Virus record (IMG/VR): IMGVR_UViG_3300035670_000020
Coordinates: 95,971-159,970 of that record
Direction: 5' to 3' (one strand)
From: a virus
DNA: 64,000 bases
Part shown: piece by piece, positions 26,239 through 33,425 of the stretch
How the letters are laid out: each line of letters starts with the position of its first letter
Numbering within the stretch: the stretch's first letter is position 1
Position numbers and translations under genes: made by a program
Notes under the pieces: model-generated
The model's database searches: none
The model's input: only the letters and a program-made list of their open reading frames with translations
Told to the model about the DNA's origin: nothing

Positions 26239-27423
26239 ATGAATATCAAAACTCGCCGCTCTGCATTTACCCTTGTCGAACTTCTAGTTGTAATTGCTAT
26301 TATTGGTTTATTAGTAGCAATTTTACTCCCAGCCCTTTCTTCTGCTAGAAATTCTGCTCAGGCAGCAGCAAGCGGATCAAATTTAAGCACATTTGGTCGT
26401 GGTTTCATGATTTTCTCCACAGAAGATAAGCGATCACGCATGAGTAGCGGCGCTTTTGATCATTTAAGAGATGGAGATGTTAGAAAAGTTGGATGGGTTG
26501 CTGATATTATTAGGATTAAGGTGTCAAATCCAGGTAAGGCGCTTGATCCAGCTAATACTTATCAGGTAAATGAAAAGGTTGCCGACTATATTGGAGCTAC
26601 CAATACAACTAAAGCTAATCCTGTTCGCTGGAATAATAAAACAGCAGATGTTCATTTTGGTGGAGCTAATGGCCCCACAGATTTTGCTGGATCACCAACA
26701 CAAGCACAAAAGAATAAATTATGGGAAGACGGATATAACACAAACTATGCAACAACATGGCAGTTTAGTCGTGGCGATGTTGTTCCTGGGTCTGACGGAA
26801 AGATTAATTCTAATGGAGCTATGAATCCTGTAACATCTGATCCTTCTAAATGTCCTCTAGATGGTGACGGCCCATTAACAGAAAAGAAATTAACTGGTGG
26901 AGGAGTAAGTCGTGATAGAGTTGCTGTAATGGGTGCGGCTCGTCCAGGCGACGGTTCTGATGCTCTTGTTACTGATGCAATGTTTACCACCTTTAATAAT
27001 TTCTTTGGAACAGATCAAACAATGATTACAACTGGAGGTATTTTAGTTGAATCATTTACTGATGGAATGAATTGTCCTTTTACTGATGTTACTCTTGGTG
27101 GTGGCACAGATCAAAAAATTCATGAAATTAATGATATTTTCCCTATTCATGGTTCTCGTAAAACAACTGTTGGAGCAAATACTCTTCTTACAGGAGGATA
27201 TGCCCAAGTTTTATTTGCGGACGGTCACGTTGCCAAAATTGAGGATGTGGGCGGTTATCAAGATAATCCTGACAGTTGGCTAGGCCCATATAAAACTGGT
27301 GGTGTTCCAACAGCCTCTTCGTTTGAAATTAATAAGAGTGGCTATGATGAAGTTAGAGAACTGATCTGGCTCCATCAAATAGGTAACTCGTCAGGTGGTG
27401 TTGGCGGAGGTTCTGTAGAGTAA
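26239..27423 (+). CDS. Type II/IV pseudopilin-like protein with H-X9-DG tail
   Basis: 394 residues from ATG 26239, with GGAG 7 bases upstream. The N-terminus KTRRSAFTLVELLVVIAIIG is a prepilin leader: a prepilin peptidase would cut before Phe10, leaving Glu5 of the mature protein. A hydrophobic helix follows. The C-terminus holds HGSRKTTVGANTLLTGGYAQVLFADGHVAKI, the H-X9-DG-type signature of planctomycete, verrucomicrobial and lentisphaeral proteins. It is the only convincing plus-strand gene, flanked by divergent and convergent phage operons. Most likely captured from the host and exported by host secretion or pilus machinery. Confidence 0.9.
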   Translation: MNIKTRRSAFTLVELLVVIAIIGLLVAILLPALSSARNSAQAAASGSNLSTFGRGFMIFSTEDKRSRMSSGAFDHLRDGDVRKVGWVADIIRIKVSNPGKALDPANTYQVNEKVADYIGATNTTKANPVRWNNKTADVHFGGANGPTDFAGSPTQAQKNKLWEDGYNTNYATTWQFSRGDVVPGSDGKINSNGAMNPVTSDPSKCPLDGDGPLTEKKLTGGGVSRDRVAVMGAARPGDGSDALVTDAMFTTFNNFFGTDQTMITTGGILVESFTDGMNCPFTDVTLGGGTDQKIHEINDIFPIHGSRKTTVGANTLLTGGYAQVLFADGHVAKIEDVGGYQDNPDSWLGPYKTGGVPTASSFEINKSGYDEVRELIWLHQIGNSSGGVGGGSVE

Positions 27424-27458
27424 TTTTATAAGGGACTTACAAAAATCCTTGACTACTC

Positions 27459-27707
27459 TTATTTAACCTTTGTCCACTTGGGCGTGGGTAACGGACACTC
27501 CTGATCTCTCCACGCAAGTTTATTCATAAGAATTTCTTTGTCGTTAATGTTACAGCCGCAATGGTCGCATCGCTCTAGTTGAGCATCATAATATTCGCAG
27601 CTTTTGCAAATAGCTAGACGTTGTAAGATTAATTCTTTGGAGCTTTTTGGTGAGCCATTTTTAATATGTGTCCAAAGAGCTTTTATAAATCTAAGTATTC
27701 TTTTCAT
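27459..27707 (-). CDS. DUF6171-like zinc-binding protein
   Basis: 82 residues: basic amphipathic N-terminus (KRILRFIKALWTHIKNG), then RLAICKSCEYYDAQLERCDHCGCNINDKEILMNKLAWRDQECPL with five or more cysteines in CxxC...CxxCxC order. This family recurs in phage genomes and near glycosylation genes. Function unknown. Converges with the pilin-like gene. Confidence 0.7.
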   Translation of the reverse strand: MKRILRFIKALWTHIKNGSPKSSKELILQRLAICKSCEYYDAQLERCDHCGCNINDKEILMNKLAWRDQECPLPTPKWTKVK

Positions 27708-27975
27708 TTTCTTTCTTTCCTATTTTTTGAATTGTAGAATCAGCTCCAACTATCTCATACAGATCAACTTTATTGACTATCTCATTATCTTTAATCCAGC
27801 GTATTTCTCCGGTATTTAGACACACGCACATCCTTGTGCCACTTTTCTTAAAGTCTGTAGTTAATATATACCGTAAATGATTGGTTTTACAATCACACGA
27901 ACATATAGAAACCTCAAAACTATCTCCTGGAGATAATTCTTCGAGATAAAATTCACCTATGGCTTTATCGCTCAT
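27691..27975 (-). CDS. Hypothetical protein, 94 aa
   Basis: Beta-rich small protein (GEFYLEELSPGDSFEVSICSCDC) with several Cys residues and a Lys/Glu tail. It overlaps the genes on both sides by 10-17 bases. No family is recognised. Confidence 0.65.
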   Translation of the reverse strand: MSDKAIGEFYLEELSPGDSFEVSICSCDCKTNHLRYILTTDFKKSGTRMCVCLNTGEIRWIKDNEIVNKVDLYEIVGADSTIQKIGKKENEKNT

Positions 27976-28165
27976 CTTCTTGCCATCTGCTAAAATACTC
28001 AGAATATTTTTCTTCTTCGTATTCTTGCTCTTTCTCCTTTTTATTTAGTTTATCAACTCGATGTTCTCTGTTGATATCTTTGATGAATTTTTTATCTTTG
28101 CGCTTTTTCCCATAATTATTCTTGCGGGAAAATGCTTTGCCTTCAAACTCGTCGTTGTGTGACAT
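27965..28165 (-). CDS. Hypothetical charged protein, 66 aa
   Basis: Extremely hydrophilic and Lys/Glu/Arg-rich (RKNNYGKKRKDKKFIKD; NKKEKEQEYEEEKYSE), probably disordered or a nucleic-acid binder. It ends inside the next gene's start and begins 2 bases after the trypsin-like gene's stop. Confidence 0.6.
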   Translation of the reverse strand: MSHNDEFEGKAFSRKNNYGKKRKDKKFIKDINREHRVDKLNKKEKEQEYEEEKYSEYFSRWQEDER

Positions 28166-28167
28166 AA

Positions 28168-28917
28168 TTAGTCTTTTACCTTATTCTCCTCTATCCACTT
28201 AATATACGAACTCACCCTGGTGTGACCAGACTCTTTATTATAGCGTCTACGTGTCTTTGTGTCAATCGTTTCCGATACAAAACTATTTACACCAGCTAAT
28301 TTGCCGTCGATAAATAAACCGCCCCCACTATCACCGCTCTGTATAAAAAATCCAAGCTCTTTTTGTTGGCGTGTCCCAACAGGAAACGGACAAAAAATCA
28401 TTTCTGGTTTTGATCTATAGATATAGTTTAATCCAGCCCTCTTATTTCCGTCATTATATAGTTTTTCGTCATGAAATCTCCCAGTAAATCCATAGCCAGC
28501 AACTTCCACCTTCTTACCTGTTTCGTTGCGATCAGTAAATAGTTCTGGATATTTATCTAATTCAAAGCTTTTCTGAGAATATCCTAGAGCTAAATCTACA
28601 GTCGCAAATGTTTTTGAGTTATAGTCTTTATGTATAAACACTTTTTCTAAAAGAAACTTTTTGGTCCCATGAACCACAACACAAATTTCTCTGTCATCAA
28701 CAACATGAGCAGCCGATAAAACGTGGTGATCGTCAATCATTATACAAGAACCACAATAAACTCCACCCTTGTCATCAGAAGCAATCAATAAACACACAAA
28801 AGGAAACTCGTTACCTTTTTCTATGTATTTTTCGTCTTTAGTATTTGGGTCAGTAACGCCCCCATAAGATATGGCTGTTAGAAATATAGCTAACAATAGT
28901 TGTTTTAAATATGTCAT
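28168..28917 (-). CDS. Secreted trypsin-like serine protease (S1 family)
   Basis: 249 residues. The first 20 residues (MTYLKQLLLAIFLTAISYGG) form a signal peptide. The full catalytic triad is visible: VLSAAHVV with His71, TVDLAL with Asp108, and SGDSGGGLF with Ser197. It is therefore likely an active extracytoplasmic protease. Phage-encoded S1 proteases are uncommon. Its neighbours include another exported protein (28981-29358) and the pilin-like gene, so the region looks like a module acting on the cell surface. A GGTGTAT motif lies 38-44 bases upstream. Confidence 0.9.
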   Translation of the reverse strand: MTYLKQLLLAIFLTAISYGGVTDPNTKDEKYIEKGNEFPFVCLLIASDDKGGVYCGSCIMIDDHHVLSAAHVVDDREICVVVHGTKKFLLEKVFIHKDYNSKTFATVDLALGYSQKSFELDKYPELFTDRNETGKKVEVAGYGFTGRFHDEKLYNDGNKRAGLNYIYRSKPEMIFCPFPVGTRQQKELGFFIQSGDSGGGLFIDGKLAGVNSFVSETIDTKTRRRYNKESGHTRVSSYIKWIEENKVKD

Positions 28918-28954
28918 ATTATATATCCTCCAGATGAGAAATTAACATATTCTT

Positions 28955-28961
28955 ATACACC
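28955..28961 (-). promoter_or_regulatory. Candidate phage-specific promoter element GGTGTAT
   Basis: ATAGGTGTATAAGAATATG in the 63-base gap between the thioredoxin-like and trypsin-like genes. No good TTGACA box precedes it. Confidence 0.35.
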
Positions 28962-28980
28962 TATTGAATTATGTGGGGAA

Positions 28981-29358
28981 TTATTCTATAGATTTTAGCC
29001 ATTCCCTATATCTTTTGGGCATATATCCTATTATTTTTCCTTTTTCTTTATCTTTATCAAATATCCTTGATTCTGGTATAGTCTTTATTCTATATTTCTT
29101 TTTAATCTCTTCGTCTTTTTCAATATCGATATAACACACGATATATTTATCTGATTCTGGAATACCGCCCAACAAAATGTCTCTTTTAAGTTTATGACAA
29201 TAGGTACAGTATTCTGCCCCGAATATCACAAGGATCGGCCTGTTGGTTTTTTCGGCCAATTTTTGCGCTTCTGGTAACGACTCAATTATAAATCCTTCTG
29301 CTAAACTTGATGAACTAATGACTAGACCCAGAAATATCGCAATTAATATTTTTCGCAT
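28981..29358 (-). CDS. Exported thioredoxin-like protein
   Basis: 125 residues. A signal peptide (MRKILIAIFLGLVISSSSLA) precedes a thioredoxin fold with ILVIFGAEYCTYCHKL, giving the redox pair Cys51 and Cys54, then CYIDIEKD and the cis-Pro region KTIPESRIF. Likely reduces or forms disulfides outside the cytoplasm, perhaps for the neighbouring secreted protease. The first 44 bases overlap the end of ruvB. Confidence 0.82.
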   Translation of the reverse strand: MRKILIAIFLGLVISSSSLAEGFIIESLPEAQKLAEKTNRPILVIFGAEYCTYCHKLKRDILLGGIPESDKYIVCYIDIEKDEEIKKKYRIKTIPESRIFDKDKEKGKIIGYMPKRYREWLKSIE

Positions 29359-30247
29359 GTTTACCTAGAATCCTTCCTTTTTGAGTTCTTTGAACCATCC
29401 CGGTTCTTAATAGATACGGCTCAATACTGTTTTCAATAGTGTCGATGGCAATACCTGTCATCGAACTAATTGCTTTCAGCCCTAATGGATTACCAATATT
29501 CTGTTGCAGAACTTGGATGTATATTCTATCATACACATCTAGCCCATTTTCGTCTATCCCCTGTGTAGAAAATACTTCATCGACAGACAATTTGTTGTTA
29601 TCTCCTGATGCTGTATACATTTGAAACCATTGAATACGGGCGTTTAAGATTCGGGGCGTTCCTTTACTACGCTTTGCAATCTCGCTCAGAGCTTCATTAT
29701 CAAGATTTAATCCAAGACGCTCGGTATTAGCTTTTGCTAATTGTACAAGCTCTGGGGTATTATAAAATCTCAGATGTTCTTTGATTTGAAAACGATCATA
29801 AAACGGCTGACTAAGACTTCCTCCACTAGTTGTGGCCCCAATAAGAGTAAAGGCTGGAATAGCAATTTCCTCTGGTTCTTTTTCCAAAACGATATTGATT
29901 TTGAAATCTTCCATTACTGGATAAAGAAATTCTTCTACCAAAGTTGGCAAACGATGAATTTCGTCAATAAAAAGAACAGAGCGTTTAGTCATTCTCAATA
30001 GGTATGGAAGTATATTTTTGACCTTCCGAAGATTGGCGGCGTTTGTGATATGGAGGTCAACCCCTAGCTCATGGGCAATAGCACCCGCCAACGTCGTTTT
30101 ACCGAGGCCAGGAGGCCCGTCAATTAAAACATGGGGGTGGACGACCCCTGCGTTTTTACAGCCATCAGTAGTTACCCTAAGACGCTCTACCGTTTCGGTT
30201 TGACCAATAATATCACCAAAAGTTGTGGGACGAAAAGCAAGTGTCAT
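29315..30247 (-). CDS. ruvB: RuvB-like Holliday-junction branch-migration ATPase
   Basis: 310 residues, close to the usual 330. LRPTTFGDIIGQTE-type start, Walker A GPPGLGKTTLAGA (about 45-57), Walker B VLFIDEIHRL, sensor GATTSGGSLSQPFYDRF and the C-terminal winged helix (GLKAISSMTGIAIDTIENSIEPYL, then RTQKGRILGKHA) all match RuvB. With endonuclease VII (39108-39482) as resolvase it would process branched replication and recombination DNA. The gene upstream encodes a likely partner. Confidence 0.9.
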   Translation of the reverse strand: MTLAFRPTTFGDIIGQTETVERLRVTTDGCKNAGVVHPHVLIDGPPGLGKTTLAGAIAHELGVDLHITNAANLRKVKNILPYLLRMTKRSVLFIDEIHRLPTLVEEFLYPVMEDFKINIVLEKEPEEIAIPAFTLIGATTSGGSLSQPFYDRFQIKEHLRFYNTPELVQLAKANTERLGLNLDNEALSEIAKRSKGTPRILNARIQWFQMYTASGDNNKLSVDEVFSTQGIDENGLDVYDRIYIQVLQQNIGNPLGLKAISSMTGIAIDTIENSIEPYLLRTGMVQRTQKGRILGKHAKNINCDISGSSH

Positions 30248-30684
30248 TTTAGACTCTCCAAGTTACTCAAGATATATTTCAACAAAGCGCCAACTTCATC
30301 TATTGGATTTTTAGCAAACCCCTTATCAATTAAGAGTTTTGCTTCTTTTTCCGTAAAGCCGTAGCCAACCAAAATTTTAGCACACTGGTTTTGCTTGTCA
30401 AGCGATAGGATTGGCTTAGACACTTCCTCAATTTCAATTGGTTCTATAGGTTTAGTCGCTGGTGTTGGAGCCTCTTTTGGTTTCTTCTCTTTATAGAGAA
30501 TCTTGAGCTTGTTGATTTGTTTGGGTTTAAAAATCTCCCCACAATCACAAACAACCATAAAATTCTTAGTCTGACATTCCTTCAAAGAAAGCCAATGAGT
30601 ATATCCACAAGTTTTTTGTGGACATACATATTTTAGGTGAACATCAAGTTCAATCGGTTTCTGGTAGCTCTTCTTCTTTTTCAT
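30244..30684 (-). CDS. Zinc-ribbon protein with RuvA domain III-like C-terminus
   Basis: About 146 residues from ATG 30684; longer starts overlap the upstream gene more. A Zn-ribbon-like segment (YVCPQKTCGYTHW and VVCDCGEIF) is followed by a Pro-rich linker (EAPTPATKPIEPIEIEE) and a C-terminal helical module, CAKILVGYGFTEKEAKLLID...VGALLKYIL, which resembles RuvA domain III. In RuvA that domain binds RuvB. The ATGA overlap with ruvB supports a partnership. No junction-binding RuvA domains I and II are present. Confidence 0.65.
   Translation of the reverse strand: MKKKKSYQKPIELDVHLKYVCPQKTCGYTHWLSLKECQTKNFMVVCDCGEIFKPKQINKLKILYKEKKPKEAPTPATKPIEPIEIEEVSKPILSLDKQNQCAKILVGYGFTEKEAKLLIDKGFAKNPIDEVGALLKYILSNLESLK
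30374..30401 (-). promoter_or_regulatory. Candidate internal promoter for ruvB
   Basis: TTGACA, 16 bp, TAAAAT with TGC before the -10 box, inside the upstream gene and about 125 bases before the ruvB start at 30247. Confidence 0.55.
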
Positions 30685-31069
30685 TGTCTTGGTCTGCAAT
30701 ATAAAACACCCAATCATCTTTAGTGTCGTCAAAACAAGTTTCAATCAATCCCCTATTAGCAAGACTGTTTAAGATATTACTAACCAATCTTGAATTTAGG
30801 TTCTGCAAAAATTCACTGTATATTTCAGATGTCATAAAATATCGCAACTCTTTTGTTTTCTTATTGCGTTCTTGTTTGAGAACCTGTTTAGCAATAAGCA
30901 GTGATTCATTGTATGACAACAAATGATCTAGTCTTTTTTGTTCTTCTTCTGTAGGATCTTCTATATCTTCTATGTCGATAGAGTTGGGCCTGCCAAAACT
31001 TTGAAAAACCATAGTTCTAGCAAAATTGATAAACTGATCTAGGTTTTCAATAACATATGTTTCCTGCAT
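30650..31069 (-). CDS. Hypothetical protein, 139 aa
   Basis: Helical protein with an acidic tail. A winged-helix-like stretch is possible at SRLVSNILNSLANRGLIETCFD followed by a strand pair (DWVFYIADQ). It overlaps the RuvA-III-like gene by 35 bases. Function unknown. Confidence 0.65.
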   Translation of the reverse strand: MQETYVIENLDQFINFARTMVFQSFGRPNSIDIEDIEDPTEEEQKRLDHLLSYNESLLIAKQVLKQERNKKTKELRYFMTSEIYSEFLQNLNSRLVSNILNSLANRGLIETCFDDTKDDWVFYIADQDNEKEEELPETD

Positions 31070-31077
31070 TATAGTTC

Positions 31078-31476
31078 CTAATTAAGAATGTCAAATAAAT
31101 TTTTGTAATATGGCGGCTCCTTGATTAGATATTCGGCATTACTAATTTTGTAGTTTTTATACTGAACACCTAATTTATCGCAAATAAATATGTAATCTTT
31201 CCAATATTGTGCTTTTTGTGGACCAAAAATAGAATTAACTATATCTTTGGCTAGTTTTTGAATATCGTAACTGTCTTCTTTGTTAATTTTACTAGCTGGA
31301 AAATCACCAAAAGAGAAAAAGAAACAGTCAGCTAAATGATTGCCAAAACCTATACTAAATATATCAGAATAGTTAGTTGGAGGAGTAGAAAATATCCCTG
31401 ATCCAAATAAACCAAATGGATCATAAGGATTTATGTCTTCGGATTCTTCCTCGTTGTCTTGATAGTCGTCGTACAT
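31078..31476 (-). CDS. Hypothetical protein, 132 aa
   Basis: From ATG 31476 (MYDDYQDNEEESED), chosen because GGAT lies just upstream and it avoids overlap with the primase-like gene. Acidic N-terminus, then a Gly/Phe-rich stretch (PFGLFGSGIFSTPP) and a helical end. No family is recognised. Confidence 0.6.
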   Translation of the reverse strand: MYDDYQDNEEESEDINPYDPFGLFGSGIFSTPPTNYSDIFSIGFGNHLADCFFFSFGDFPASKINKEDSYDIQKLAKDIVNSIFGPQKAQYWKDYIFICDKLGVQYKNYKISNAEYLIKEPPYYKNLFDILN

Positions 31477-31478
31477 TT

Positions 31479-32447
31479 TTATCCAATACAAAATTTGTTA
31501 GCTATTTTTTCGGCCAGCTTATAGCCCTGACTACTCAAATATTTGTTACCAGAGTAGTATAGAGTTTTGCTGGTGTGCTTGATAAACTCAACAACCTCTA
31601 CTAGCAATTGATTCTTTGAATCATCTTCTTCTAGATTTTCATCTATCAATTCAGCTACGTATGTATATATGGGATCATTATTAGTAGTAACTGTTTTACA
31701 ACCCTTTGCTACATCATTCAATGTATGCGTATGCCATTGAGTGCTGCATTTTTTATAGTTGTGTTTTACAGTAGTAGAAACTCCCTCTAAAGCCTTTTGA
31801 AGTTCTTCGATTGTATAACGACCATTACCAACTCCCTTATAGTCTAACAAACTAGTAAAGAATGGAGCTTTACTTTCCCAAGGCTTTCTCCACCAACTAA
31901 AAGGAACACGCAAAAGTTGGTTGGGTTTAATAGCTAAAGTATCGCCCCCAAAACGGTTTGCTAGTTTCTTCTGTAGACCATTCCATACAATACGCGAGAC
32001 ACGCCTAGCAGATTCTTTAAGAACCCAATAGACTTGATAGCCGTTGCGAGTCTCTACGATCCATGTAGGGACGAGAGGGAACGCCCCAATTTGTTTAAGA
32101 AAACCAGCCTTCGCCGTGTTTACTTGACGAGCAGGAAGATACTTGCCGTCTGCACCACGACCAGCATCTAAATCAACAAAACAAGTTTTATGAGAACGAA
32201 CTTCGTTGAGAGTTGCATAGCCATTAACATAGAAATACAAATCTCGATCAGTATTTTCTGTTTCCTTAATAGCCTTATCTATAGTCCCACATTTAAGCAT
32301 AGGACTGGTTTTCTTTTTGGGGTTTTGATTATAGGCAAAAAGAGTTGTTGCTTTTAGACTCTTTAGAAACTTATCAATTTTTACCTTATGATTTTTGGAA
32401 TGATTTGTTTTATCGAACGGATTCTTAATTGTTGAATTAACTTGCAT
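31479..32447 (-). CDS. RepB/archaeo-eukaryotic-type primase-like protein
   Basis: 322 residues. KTCFVDLDAGRG carries the DXD metal-binding motif, WIVETRNGYQVYWVL matches the SGNGxHxxW-type strand of RepB and AEP-like primases, and DTLAIKPNQLLRVPFSWW matches the third conserved segment. It probably primes phage DNA replication. It lies just downstream of the rIIB terminator in the recombination and replication block. Confidence 0.75.
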   Translation of the reverse strand: MQVNSTIKNPFDKTNHSKNHKVKIDKFLKSLKATTLFAYNQNPKKKTSPMLKCGTIDKAIKETENTDRDLYFYVNGYATLNEVRSHKTCFVDLDAGRGADGKYLPARQVNTAKAGFLKQIGAFPLVPTWIVETRNGYQVYWVLKESARRVSRIVWNGLQKKLANRFGGDTLAIKPNQLLRVPFSWWRKPWESKAPFFTSLLDYKGVGNGRYTIEELQKALEGVSTTVKHNYKKCSTQWHTHTLNDVAKGCKTVTTNNDPIYTYVAELIDENLEEDDSKNQLLVEVVEFIKHTSKTLYYSGNKYLSSQGYKLAEKIANKFCIG

Positions 32448-32477
32448 ATTTTTTCCTTTGTTTTCCTAAAAGTCCAA

Positions 32478-32518
32478 ATAAAAATGAGCGAGTTAGTTTT
32501 TTACGCTAACCCGCCCAT
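32478..32518 (-). terminator. Rho-independent terminator after rIIB
   Basis: On the minus strand ATGGGCGGGTTAG pairs fully with CTAACTCGCTCAT (13 bp, two G-T pairs) around a 9-base loop and is followed by TTTTTATT. Confidence 0.92.
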
Positions 32519-32526
32519 CTTATTTA

Positions 32527-33408
32527 TCAGCGACACCAACTGCATCCATTAGGGCCACACATTCCATCATCCTCATCTTCATAATCTTCGTCGTCAGCAT
32601 ATTCCTCTTCGTCATACTGACTCCAATCATAATCCTCTTCATCGTATTCTTCCTCGTCTACATCATCGTAAGAGTAGTCAGAAGCATAAAGAGGCTTTTT
32701 CAATTCGCCTTCATACTCTCCGACCACTTCATACTTACAAGTACGCAGCTTTTCACAATTGCAATCTGTTGGTACAGAAACAACGTCTGCTGGATTAACC
32801 TTGCAAATCATCAAATGATCGCCATGATCAACAGAACCAAATCCGGCAGCATAATTCAATGCTCCAACATGGTATCCATTAGAACAACCACGAGAACGAT
32901 CATCGTCAACCTTTGCTCGTGGCATTTCAGGCTTATCTCCTACCATATTTCTAGTCTTACCAGTATGCTTATCTGTATAATCTGGACGCACACACTTATA
33001 CGCTAGGAAACATCCATCTTCGGTAATTGGCAGATGTTCATGATCAAGAAAATCATACAATTCCTTTTGACTTGTCATGGAAGGATTTTGCATGAGATTC
33101 TCAAGAAACTTAACAAGTCCATCGAAAGGAATTGATTCTTCCATAAACTTGATGATTCTCTTCGCAATAGAAGAGTGAACAACTTCTCCGTCGAAATATA
33201 CCTGACCATCCTTAACTTCGACACGACCTCCGCTAACGGCTGGTAGAGCTTTCTTGACATCAACAATCTCTAGCAACTGTTCAACAGTAGCAGTTGGAAG
33301 ATTTTCCAAAATCATCTTACGATTAGGATGATCTTGTAGCACAGTAAAAGTCTTGTTACCAAGAACAAGGGTTAAAACACCATCAGTATAAATAAACGGA
33401 ACGCTCAT
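32527..33408 (-). CDS. rIIB: rIIB-like protein
   Basis: 293 residues. FIYTDGVLTLVLGNKTFTV and the helical first half, then TEDGCFLAYKCVRPDYTDKHTG and CSNGYHVGALNYA with CKVNPADVVSVPTD, match the widespread phage rIIB family. The C-terminus is a long acidic Asp/Glu/Tyr tail ending in a Cys-rich MCGPNGCSWC. rIIA and rIIB act together at the membrane in T4, affecting lysis and exclusion, though the mechanism is unsettled. It has a terminator downstream and a probable internal promoter upstream. Confidence 0.9.
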   Translation of the reverse strand: MSVPFIYTDGVLTLVLGNKTFTVLQDHPNRKMILENLPTATVEQLLEIVDVKKALPAVSGGRVEVKDGQVYFDGEVVHSSIAKRIIKFMEESIPFDGLVKFLENLMQNPSMTSQKELYDFLDHEHLPITEDGCFLAYKCVRPDYTDKHTGKTRNMVGDKPEMPRAKVDDDRSRGCSNGYHVGALNYAAGFGSVDHGDHLMICKVNPADVVSVPTDCNCEKLRTCKYEVVGEYEGELKKPLYASDYSYDDVDEEEYDEEDYDWSQYDEEEYADDEDYEDEDDGMCGPNGCSWCR

Positions 33409-33425
33409 CTTTTCTTTCTCCTAAA

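Noticed and set aside
27424-27458. Terminator between the convergent pilin-like and DUF6171-like genes
   Set aside because: AAGG/CCTT can pair only over about four bases and no T-run follows; too weak to call.
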